A stretch of DNA of 32,072 nucleotides. Source: Amycolatopsis azurea DSM 43854. Its GTDB lineage: Bacteria; Actinomycetota; Actinomycetes; Mycobacteriales; Pseudonocardiaceae. The notes below the pieces were generated by a model that was not told where the DNA came from, did no database searches, and worked only from the letters and a program-made list of their open reading frames with translations. The position numbers and the translations under genes are program-made. The first letter of the stretch is position 1. Each line of letters starts with the position of its first letter. This document shows positions 23,881 to 32,072 of the stretch, one piece after another. The DNA is taken from assembly GCF_001995215.1 (NCBI RefSeq), contig NZ_MUXN01000042.1, positions 1 through 32,072 on the forward strand, written 5' to 3'.

Positions 23881-23956
23881 ACCGGCGGTTTCCTCTCAAG
23901 AGCGAACAGGGGCCTGCGAGGACAACCCTATCGTGTCGATCGCGCGGCTCCCCGGG

Positions 23957-24385
23957 TCACCGCTTGGTCTTCGACTTCGGCGACACCAGCCTCGTGCCCG
24001 CCCACTTGGGACCGGCGCTGATGTTCGCCGTCTGGGCGAGCCCGACCTGCGGCACCGCTTCGGCGATCTCGCTCGGCTCGACGTGCCCTGGCTGCCCCGT
24101 CTTCGGGGTCAGCACCCAGATCACGCCGTTCTCGTTCAAGGGGGTCCGGACCTCGATCAGCGTGTCCCCGAGATCACCGTCGTCCTCGCGCCACCACAGC
24201 AGCACCACGTCGATGACCTCGTCGGCGTCCTCGTCGAGGATGTCGCCGCCGATCTGTTCCTCGATCGCCGCACGAAGGTCGTCGTCGACGTCCTCGTCCC
24301 AGCCGATCTCCTGGACCACCATGTCCGGCTTGATCCCGAGCCTTTCGGCGACGCTGCTCTGATCAGCGTCTCCCGCGGCGACCAC
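23957..24385 (-). CDS. DUF3052 family protein
   Basis: A 142-residue acidic protein conserved in actinobacteria next to ahpE and aceE (Rv2239c-like). Recognisable segments: SSVAERLGIKPDMVVQEIGW, then DDLRAAIEEQIGGDILDEDADEVIDVVLLWWREDDGDL, and a strand-turn VIWVLTPKTGQPGHVEPSEIAEAVPQVGL. The basic tail is SPKSKTKR. Function is unknown. The frame is open far upstream, but GTG 24385 is chosen because GGAGGA lies 9 nt before it. It is divergent from aceE over 402 bp. Confidence 0.85.
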   Translation of the reverse strand: MVAAGDADQSSVAERLGIKPDMVVQEIGWDEDVDDDLRAAIEEQIGGDILDEDADEVIDVVLLWWREDDGDLGDTLIEVRTPLNENGVIWVLTPKTGQPGHVEPSEIAEAVPQVGLAQTANISAGPKWAGTRLVSPKSKTKR

Positions 24386-24787
24386 TGCTGTCACTCCTCC
24401 AACTACGACGGAGCGTGGTGTCGCTCGGCCGGATTCGACCGGGCGGGCACCACACTCGGGTACACGATGCCCGTTAGCGAACACTGGTGAAGCGATCCGC
24501 GCAACCGTCCACACCGGATCTTGAACAACTCGTGTCGCGGCGTACGGACATTCAGCCCACTCTCGAGGGGTCAATTCGGGCGCGCTTGGGCACCCCCGAA
24601 CGCCCTGCTTTAGGGTGAGAGAGAAAACGCGCGCGCGAGTACAGGCGCGTGCGAGGTGTGTCGCAATCGGGTCCGTGGACGTTACCGATCAGTAGCGGTG
24701 ACGCGAACGGAACCGGAGGACGACGATGGACGGCGAACACGCCCGAGTACGAGCACAACCAGCTACCACCTTTCGCAAGGAGACCCC
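24386..24787. other. Divergent regulatory region DUF3052 / aceE
   Basis: No full gene. It should hold both promoters. TTGGGC (24586-24591) followed after 17 bp by TTTAGG (24609-24614), or the overlapping TAGGGT, is a weak aceE promoter candidate. The 5' leader is then about 160 nt, with a purine run (GAGAGAGAAAA, about 24617-24627), a GC-alternating stretch, and a strong Shine-Dalgarno (GGAGG, 24717-24721) before an ATG at 24726 that is out of frame with aceE. Confidence 0.5.
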
Positions 24788-27583
<2,796 letters not shown>

Positions 27584-27592
27584 CAAGGCCGT

Positions 27593-27635
27593 GAACGGTC
27601 CGTTCCTCGTGGATTCCGCGAGGAACGGACCGTTC
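27593..27635 (+). terminator. Nested hairpin after aceE
   Basis: GAACGGTCCGTTCCTCG (27593-27609) and CGAGGAACGGACCGTTC (27619-27635) form a perfect 17-bp stem with a 9-nt loop, beginning 9 nt after the aceE stop. Each arm contains GAACGG-N-CCGTTC with complementary central bases (T, A). No T-tract follows. It probably marks the aceE 3' end. Confidence 0.65.
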
Positions 27636-27687
27636 GTCACATCCGGAGCAGGACGAGCTAGGGTGATACATCGGATGTTTCCGGATG
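27636..27687 (+). promoter_or_regulatory. Promoter and palindromic operator of the LldD2-like gene
   Basis: GTCACA (27636-27641) and TAGGGT (27659-27664) are 17 bp apart. The perfect palindrome ACATC-G-GATGT (27668-27678) covers the expected transcription start and is flanked by CATCCGGA (27640-27647) and TCCGGATG (27680-27687). Three related half-sites in 48 bp suggest a dimeric or tetrameric regulator, perhaps of the GntR/LldR kind; no such gene is adjacent. Confidence 0.5.
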
Positions 27688-27707
27688 AGCGGGAAGGGTG
27701 AGCGAGT

Positions 27708-28919
27708 GTGACCAAGCGTCGACTGCCGAAGCCGAGTGAGCTGAAGCAGATCCTGCGGCCGAAGCCGATCGTGCTCAACCCGACCGAGCGGCGGCTGGCG
27801 ACCGCGCACACGATCGCCGACCTGCGGATGCTCGCCCGCAAGCGGACGCCGCGGGCGGCGTTCGACTACACCGACGGCGCCGCAGAACTGGAGGACAGCC
27901 TCCGCCGCGCCCGGCAGGCCTTCCGCAGCGTGGAATTCCACCCGAATGTCCTGCGCGGTGTGTCCGATGTGGACACGAGCAAGGAGATCCTCGGCAAGCG
28001 TTCGGCGCTGCCGTTCGCGTTCGCGCCGACCGGGTTCACCCGCATGATGAACCACGAGGGCGAGTCCGCGGTGGCCCGCGTCGCGCAGCGCAACGGCATC
28101 CCGATGGGGCTGTCGACGATGGCGACGACGTCGATCGAAGATCTCGCGGAGGCCGCGCCCGAGGCCCGCAAGTGGTTCCAGCTCTACGTCTGGCGCGACC
28201 ACAAAGCGGGCGAAGATCTGATGAATCGCGCGTGGGCCGCCGGCTTCGACACGCTCATGCTGACGGTGGACACCCCGGTCGCGGGCGCGCGGCTGCGCGA
28301 CGTCCGCAACGGGCTGACCATCCCGCCCGCGCTCACCCTCAAGACCTTCGTCGACGGCGCGATGCACCCGTCGTGGTGGTTCAACCTGCTGACCACCGAA
28401 CCGCTGACCTTCGCGTCGCTGAGCCAGTTCGACGGCACCGTCGCCGAACTGCTCAACCAGCTCTTCGACCCGACCCTGAACTTCGACGACCTCGACTGGG
28501 TCCGCCAGACCTGGCCGGGCAAGCTCGTGGTCAAGGGGATCCAGAACGTCGACGACGCGCGTGACGTGGTCAAGCACGGCGCCGACGCGGTCCTGCTGTC
28601 CAACCACGGCGGACGCCAGCTCGACCGCGCGCCGACGCCGATCGAACTGCTGCCCGCGGTGCTCGACGAGATCCAGGGCGACGCGGAGGTGTGGGTCGAC
28701 ACCGGCATCCTCTCCGGCGGCGACATCATCGCCGCGATCGCGCGCGGAGCCGACGCGGTGCTCATCGGGCGCGCGTTCCTCTACGGCCTGATGGCCGGGG
28801 GCGAGCGGGGCGTTCAGCGGTGCGTGGACATCCTGCGCGCCGAGATGACCCGGACCATGCAGCTGCTGGGCGTCCGCACCCTCGCCGACCTCAAGCCGTC
28901 GCACGCCACCATGCGCTAG
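27708..28919 (+). CDS. lldD: FMN-dependent L-lactate dehydrogenase, LldD2-like
   Basis: A membrane-associated alpha-hydroxy-acid dehydrogenase oxidising L-lactate to pyruvate. 403 residues, closely resembling M. tuberculosis LldD2 (RTPRAAFDYTDGAAE, ALPFAFAPTGFTRMM, VDTPVAGARLRDVRNGLTIPPALTLKT and FDDLDWVRQTWPGKLVVKGI). The catalytic histidine lies in LLSNHGGRQLD; VDTGILSGGDIIAAIARGADAVLIGRAFLYGLMAGGE is the FMN-phosphate site. The start is GTG 27708 with GGGAAGG upstream. It sits between aceE and fasR, supplying the AceE substrate. Related enzymes oxidise other 2-hydroxy acids or the mycofactocin precursor (MftD), so the exact substrate is inferred. Confidence 0.88.
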   Translation: MTKRRLPKPSELKQILRPKPIVLNPTERRLATAHTIADLRMLARKRTPRAAFDYTDGAAELEDSLRRARQAFRSVEFHPNVLRGVSDVDTSKEILGKRSALPFAFAPTGFTRMMNHEGESAVARVAQRNGIPMGLSTMATTSIEDLAEAAPEARKWFQLYVWRDHKAGEDLMNRAWAAGFDTLMLTVDTPVAGARLRDVRNGLTIPPALTLKTFVDGAMHPSWWFNLLTTEPLTFASLSQFDGTVAELLNQLFDPTLNFDDLDWVRQTWPGKLVVKGIQNVDDARDVVKHGADAVLLSNHGGRQLDRAPTPIELLPAVLDEIQGDAEVWVDTGILSGGDIIAAIARGADAVLIGRAFLYGLMAGGERGVQRCVDILRAEMTRTMQLLGVRTLADLKPSHATMR

Positions 28920-29554
28920 GCCGCGGCGGAAACCTCGGACGGAGCGGTCCGCACCTGCTTCGCGGTGCGGTTCCAGCTCCACCAGCCGTGGACGACCAGC
29001 CCGGCGAACACGATGTAGACCGCCGCGGAGAAGTACAGGCCCGAGGAGAGCTGCAGCGGGACGCCGATCGCGTCGACGACCAGCCACACCAGCCAGAACT
29101 CGACGAGGCCGGCGCCCTGCGCGGCGAAGGCGACCAACGTGCCGACGAAGATCGCGGCGTCCGGCCAGGGCGCCCACGAGGCGTCCAGCGCGTCGAGGAC
29201 CAGCGCCATCGCGGTGGTGCCGATCGCGAACGCGCCGAGCATCGCCAGCCGCTCGCCGAGACGACCCTTGCGGACGACGACGCCGTACACCGGGTCGCTG
29301 CGGCGGGACCACGCCCACCAGCCGTAGATCGAGATGGCGAGGATCGCGACCTGCCTGGTCGCGAGCCCGCCGAGGTGTGCGGAGATGTAGACGGAGAACA
29401 ACAGCACGGTGGCGCCGACCTGGACCGGCCAGGTCCACAGCGTGCGGCGTTGCGCCAGGAAGACCACGGCGAGCGCGAAGATCTGCCCCGCCAGCTCGGC
29501 GAAGGAGATCCACTGTCCGAGCACCGTGACACCGTTGTGCAGCAGGAAGTCCAC
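28916..29554 (-). CDS. pnuC: PnuC-family nicotinamide riboside transporter
   Basis: A 212-residue, roughly seven-helix facilitator of the PnuC/SWEET-like fold. Diagnostic segments are ISIYGWWAWSRRSD and the C-terminal FWLVWLVVDAIGVPLQLSSG followed by LVVHGWWSWNR. PnuC imports nicotinamide riboside (vitamin B3 precursor of NAD), while PnuT/PnuX homologues carry thiamine or riboflavin. No NadR or kinase neighbour, TPP or NAD riboswitch is visible to settle this. The start is GTG 29554 with GAGAGGGG upstream. TTGTTC-16-TAGGGA in the 5' region (near 29610-29637) is a possible promoter. The stop overlaps the LldD2-like stop (CTAG). Confidence 0.88.
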   Translation of the reverse strand: MDFLLHNGVTVLGQWISFAELAGQIFALAVVFLAQRRTLWTWPVQVGATVLLFSVYISAHLGGLATRQVAILAISIYGWWAWSRRSDPVYGVVVRKGRLGERLAMLGAFAIGTTAMALVLDALDASWAPWPDAAIFVGTLVAFAAQGAGLVEFWLVWLVVDAIGVPLQLSSGLYFSAAVYIVFAGLVVHGWWSWNRTAKQVRTAPSEVSAAA

Positions 29555-29670
29555 GTCCGCACCCCTCTCCGTCTACCGCTCCAACATGCTCCGTTCCGAC
29601 GTCATTCCCTAGAGAGTGTGAGGTGTGGAACAACCAGACGGCTCAAGAGTCGCTAAGGACTCTCACGGGA

Positions 29671-29715
29671 CGAGAAAAGGGCCCTCCACCGCGTGCTCCG
29701 CGGCGATGGGCCCTT
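29671..29715 (-). terminator. Rho-independent terminator of the TM-helix gene
   Basis: On the minus strand AAGGGCCC (29715-29708) and GGGCCCTT (29684-29677) close a stem with inner CGCCGCG/CGCGGTG pairing, followed directly by TTTTCTC. This is the only hairpin in this spacer with a T-tract. It lies between the TM-helix gene and pnuC, so pnuC is probably transcribed separately. Confidence 0.7.
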
Positions 29716-29723
29716 CGACTCCA

Positions 29724-29760
29724 CGCGGGCCCGGTGCCTTCCTCGATCACCGGGCCCGCG
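29724..29760 (-). terminator. Second hairpin after the TM-helix gene
   Basis: CGCGGGCCCGGTG (29724-29736) and CACCGGGCCCGCG (29748-29760) are perfect 13-bp arms with an 11-nt loop, 6 nt after the TM-helix gene stop. Each arm contains CGGGCCCG, itself a palindrome. With the T-tailed hairpin at 29671-29715 it forms a tandem 3' end. Confidence 0.65.
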
Positions 29761-29766
29761 GGATGC

Positions 29767-30504
29767 TCAGGAATCTACGCGACTGATGCCCACGGGCGAA
29801 GTCGGCGGCTCCGAACGGACCTCCTGCTTGCTGCTTCCGGACTCCAACTGGCCCTGCAGGTTGGCCAGCCAGCCCTGCCAGCGGTCCTGTGCCGGCTTGA
29901 TCAGGCCGCCGCCGAAGCCGACGACGATCACGCCGCCGATGGTGGCGAGCACGGTGATCAGGACCGGCCCCGTCACCGCCGTCGCGATGTTCACCTGACC
30001 GAGCGCGGCGATGATGCCGAACGCCATGATCAGCCAGTAGGCGATGGTGCCGAGCAGCCGTCCGGCGGGCCGGGTGGAAAGCGCTCCGGTCACCAGGTCG
30101 CGGACGACCTTCGCGACGGCGGCCGCGACGATCACCAGTACCAGCGCCACCAGGATCCGCGGCAGGAACGCGATGATGTCGTTGAGCAGGGCGCTGACCG
30201 GATTGCTCTCACCGAATACGCCGAACGCGAGTTGGAGCGCGATCAGGAGAATGAAGTAGTACACGAGTTTGACGAGGATCCCGCCCGCGTCGACATTCGC
30301 TTGTTTGAGCGTTCCGGTGAGTCCGGTCTTCTCGATGAGCTTGCCGAAACCGATCTTCGACAGAACCAGTCCCAATGCCTTTGACACGGCCTTCGCGATC
30401 AACCACCCGATGAGCAGGATGATCAGGAATCCGACCAGTTTCGGCACGAAGGTGGCGACAAGGTTCCATGCTTGCCCCAGACCGTCTTTCAGCTGCTCGC
30501 CCAC
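29767..30504 (-). CDS. Conserved TM-helix repeat protein (small mechanosensitive channel-like)
   Basis: 245 residues with five hydrophobic segments (about 17-40, 77-98, 110-135, 150-170 and 180-202). The repeated FVPKLVGFLIILLIGWLIAKAV / FLPRILVALVLVIVAAAVAKVV pattern, each followed by a basic amphipathic turn, is the 'conserved TM helix' repeat found in MscS-related proteins of actinobacteria. It lacks the MscS beta domain. The polar C-terminal tail is probably cytoplasmic. A role in osmotic or envelope stress is assumed from the family only. The start is GTG 30504 with GGAGGGAG upstream. Confidence 0.75.
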   Translation of the reverse strand: MGEQLKDGLGQAWNLVATFVPKLVGFLIILLIGWLIAKAVSKALGLVLSKIGFGKLIEKTGLTGTLKQANVDAGGILVKLVYYFILLIALQLAFGVFGESNPVSALLNDIIAFLPRILVALVLVIVAAAVAKVVRDLVTGALSTRPAGRLLGTIAYWLIMAFGIIAALGQVNIATAVTGPVLITVLATIGGVIVVGFGGGLIKPAQDRWQGWLANLQGQLESGSSKQEVRSEPPTSPVGISRVDS

Positions 30505-30671
30505 GGCGAACTCCCTCCTCTGCGCATCCGCGACCTACCCGGTGCGGCTTGCGAGGGATCGTTGATCACGGGCACCGCACCGGCAACTCGGCGACCCACG
30601 ATCGAGTGAGTGAGCTAGCGGGAAAAGATCCACAAGTCGCATACTTGTCCTACCGGTGGGGACCGGGGAGA

Positions 30672-30723
30672 CGAGGCCGTCCGGCGCAGCGAAAAACGCG
30701 AGCGCCGGGCGGCCTCGAGTTTT
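30672..30723 (+). terminator. Orphan intrinsic terminator or attenuator upstream of fasR
   Basis: Left arm 30672-30687 and right arm 30702-30717 pair over 16 positions with one T.G, around an A-rich 14-nt loop, and are followed by AGTTTTA. This is the strongest intrinsic terminator on the plus strand, yet no plus-strand gene ends within 1.7 kb upstream. It must end an unannotated short RNA or attenuate a long fasR leader. Confidence 0.65.
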
Positions 30724-30748
30724 ATGCAAATACCTTTCACAATTCACC

Positions 30749-30823
30749 GGCTTGACTGTCCACTTCGGACTCAAGCCGCACAGGGCCGCAGGACGACGGC
30801 ACCCTGGCCCGCCGGACTAGGAT
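30749..30823 (+). promoter_or_regulatory. fasR promoter region
   Basis: TAGGAT (30818-30823) lies 9 nt before the fasR ATG and would give a nearly leaderless mRNA. Upstream, GGCTTGA-CT-GTCC (30749-30761) and GGAC-TCAAGCC (30767-30777) form an inverted repeat with a 2-nt bulge, a candidate binding site for autoregulation. Confidence 0.45.
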
Positions 30824-30832
30824 CGGCTGACC

Positions 30833-32047
30833 ATGGCTGATGCGACCTCCGGACGGCGTGTGCCCAAGCACCACGGGCTGTCCGCCAAGACCCTCAGGCG
30901 GCTCGAGCACGCCTCCGGCCGGCTCGCGAGCGCGAGCGTCGCGGTGATGGAAGAGCGGCTGAGCTGGTTCGCCCGCCTTCCCGCCGACCAGCGCGCGAGC
31001 GTCCTGTTGATCACCCAGGCGGGTGCCGCCGGTTTCGTCGACTGGCTCCGCGACGCGAAGGAGGCGCTCTCCCTCACCACCGAGGCGTTCCGCGAGGCAC
31101 CCGCCGAACTTTCCCGCTGGGTGAGCCTGCGGCAGGCGGTCGGCATGGTGCGGCTGGCGATCGAGGTGTTCGAGGAGCAGCTGCCCGAGTTCGCCGCGAA
31201 CGAGGCGGAACGCGCCGCGCTGATCGAGGGGATCCTGCGCTACGGCAGGGAGATCGCGTTCGCCGCCGCCAACTCCTACGCGGCCGCCGCCGAGGCGCGC
31301 GGCGCCTGGGACGCGCGACTGGAGGCACTCGTCGTCGACGGCATCGTCCGTGGCGACGCCGAGGAAGCGGTGCTCTCCCGTGCCGCCGCGCTCGGCTGGG
31401 ATCCGGCCGCGCCCGCCACCGCGCTGGTCGGCACACCCACGTCCGACGACCCGCCCGCCGTCGTGTTCGAGGTGCGCAGCCGCGCCGCCCGCGTCGGACG
31501 CCCCGTGCTGCTCTCGGTGCAGGGATCGCGGCTGGTCGTGGTCGTCGCCGGACCCACGGACGGCAGCGTCAAGGACCGCGAGATCCTCACCAAGCTGTCC
31601 GTCGCCTTCGCCGAGGGCCCGGTCGTCGCCGGGCCGACGGTGCCGACCCTCGCCGAGGCGCACCACAGCGCGACCGAAGCGCTCTCCGGCCTGCGCGCCG
31701 TCGTCGGCTGGCCCGGCGCGCCGCGGCCCGCGAGATCGATCGACCTGCTGCCGGAACGCGCGCTGTCCGGCGACCCCGAGGCCGAACGGCTGCTCGTCGA
31801 GCAGATCGCCCGGCCGCTGGAGGAGGCGGGCCCGGCGCTGCTGCGGACCGTGGAGACCTATCTCGACAGCGGCGGTGTCCTGGAAACCTGCGCGCGGACG
31901 CTGTTCGTGCATCCGAACACCGTCCGGTACCGGCTGCGGAAGGCCGCCGAACTCACCGGCCGCCACGCCGCGGAATCGCGCGACGCTTGGGTGCTGAAGG
32001 TGGCGCTGACGGTCGGGCGGCTGGCCCGGGCGCGCGGCCTCTGGTGA
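30833..32047 (+). CDS. fasR: PucR/CdaR-type regulator of fatty acid synthesis, FasR
   Basis: 404 residues. The C-terminal PucR helix-turn-helix (about 340-395) reads LLRTVETYLDSGGVLETCARTLFVHPNTVRYRLRKAAELTG. The central GGDEF-like CdaR region and the N-terminal helical part (RLPADQRASVLLITQAGAAGFVDWLR) match the group containing Streptomyces FasR and M. tuberculosis Rv2242, which sit immediately upstream of fabD. FasR activates the fabD-fabH-acpP-fabF operon in Streptomyces. The window ends 25 bp after the stop, so fabD itself is not seen. The position downstream of the ahpE-aceE block supports the call. Confidence 0.88.
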   Translation: MADATSGRRVPKHHGLSAKTLRRLEHASGRLASASVAVMEERLSWFARLPADQRASVLLITQAGAAGFVDWLRDAKEALSLTTEAFREAPAELSRWVSLRQAVGMVRLAIEVFEEQLPEFAANEAERAALIEGILRYGREIAFAAANSYAAAAEARGAWDARLEALVVDGIVRGDAEEAVLSRAAALGWDPAAPATALVGTPTSDDPPAVVFEVRSRAARVGRPVLLSVQGSRLVVVVAGPTDGSVKDREILTKLSVAFAEGPVVAGPTVPTLAEAHHSATEALSGLRAVVGWPGAPRPARSIDLLPERALSGDPEAERLLVEQIARPLEEAGPALLRTVETYLDSGGVLETCARTLFVHPNTVRYRLRKAAELTGRHAAESRDAWVLKVALTVGRLARARGLW

Positions 32048-32052
32048 CGGCC

Positions 32053-32072
32053 TCGTGAGTGGTAAGTGTCGT
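32053..32072. repeat. Start of a dispersed intergenic repeat, cut by window end
   Basis: TCGTGAGTGG at 32053-32062 repeats the ten bases found at 8813-8822. Both copies begin within about 10 nt after a stop codon. The right half of any hairpin lies outside the window. Confidence 0.4.

Larger units (their letters stand above)
30505..30832. other. Divergent region upstream of fasR with orphan terminator
   Basis: No protein gene. Contents on the plus strand: palindrome ACAAGT-CGCAT-ACTTGT (30632-30648), a strong terminator-like stem with T-run (30672-30723), an inverted repeat with a TTGACT box (30749-30777), and a -10-like TAGGAT (30818-30823) nine nt before fasR. Confidence 0.6.

Noticed and set aside
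29555..29666. Riboswitch upstream of pnuC
   Set aside because: I looked for TPP and NAD riboswitch signatures known for pnuC-type transporters and found none.

Overview
The window is high-GC DNA with actinobacterial gene content, short intergenic spacers, frequent GTG/TTG starts and several probable leaderless promoters. The run ahpE - DUF3052 - aceE - ... - fasR matches, from memory, the M. tuberculosis order ahpE - Rv2239c - (Rv2240c) - aceE - Rv2242 - fabD. Together with the style of the intergenic hairpins this suggests a Pseudonocardiales chromosome, most likely Amycolatopsis or a close relative. The species assignment is inference; no rRNA or other decisive marker is present. There is no prophage, CRISPR array, transposase gene or biosynthetic cluster. 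It is chromosomal core DNA with an accessory middle.

Layout. (1) 262-8322, minus strand: an LtrA-family membrane protein, a DHA2-type MFS exporter that overlaps the stop of dnaE by one base, the replicative polymerase dnaE, and a pRiA4b ORF-3-domain protein. (2) 8403-9321: a Ddn-like F420 enzyme, then a gene-poor stretch with three large hairpins and the C-terminal remnant of an alpha/beta hydrolase. (3) 9363-13884: a tight four-gene operon (GntR/FadR-type regulator, AnsP-like permease, zinc-type L-asparaginase, aspartase). It should import asparagine and convert it through aspartate to fumarate and ammonia. (4) 14043-18770: CocE/NonD hydrolase; a GntR regulator with a metallophosphoesterase, divergent from a class V PLP enzyme; and a small membrane protein. 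(5) 18834-22428: TetR regulator with acyl-CoA synthetase, a secreted cupin, and a MarR regulator divergent from an AhpD-like protein. (6) 22425-23260: a 167-bp hairpin MITE that supplies the TAG stop of the AhpD-like gene, further hairpins, a long imperfect palindrome and a truncated GNAT gene. (7) 23308-32047: tRNA-Val(TAC), ahpE, DUF3052, aceE, an LldD2-like lactate dehydrogenase, pnuC, a TM-helix channel-like protein and fasR. The fatty-acid operon (fabD...) would be expected just past the right edge.

How parts fit together. The central-carbon genes complement one another: aspartase feeds fumarate to the TCA cycle, LldD2 yields pyruvate, AceE turns pyruvate into acetyl-CoA, and FasR is the family that controls the fabD operon consuming acetyl-CoA-derived malonyl-CoA. 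Local regulation looks compact. Divergent pairs share spacers of 14-80 bp that hold palindromic operators, and all four intact convergent gene pairs share a 4-bp stop-codon overlap.

Most unusual structure. Many intergenic hairpins share a nested design: each arm of the long hairpin is itself a small palindrome, so the element can fold as one long stem or as two tandem short stems. The stem sequence differs from copy to copy while the architecture is kept. A second dispersed repeat (GGTTCGCGTGA...GGACG) lies at the broken ends of both gene remnants.
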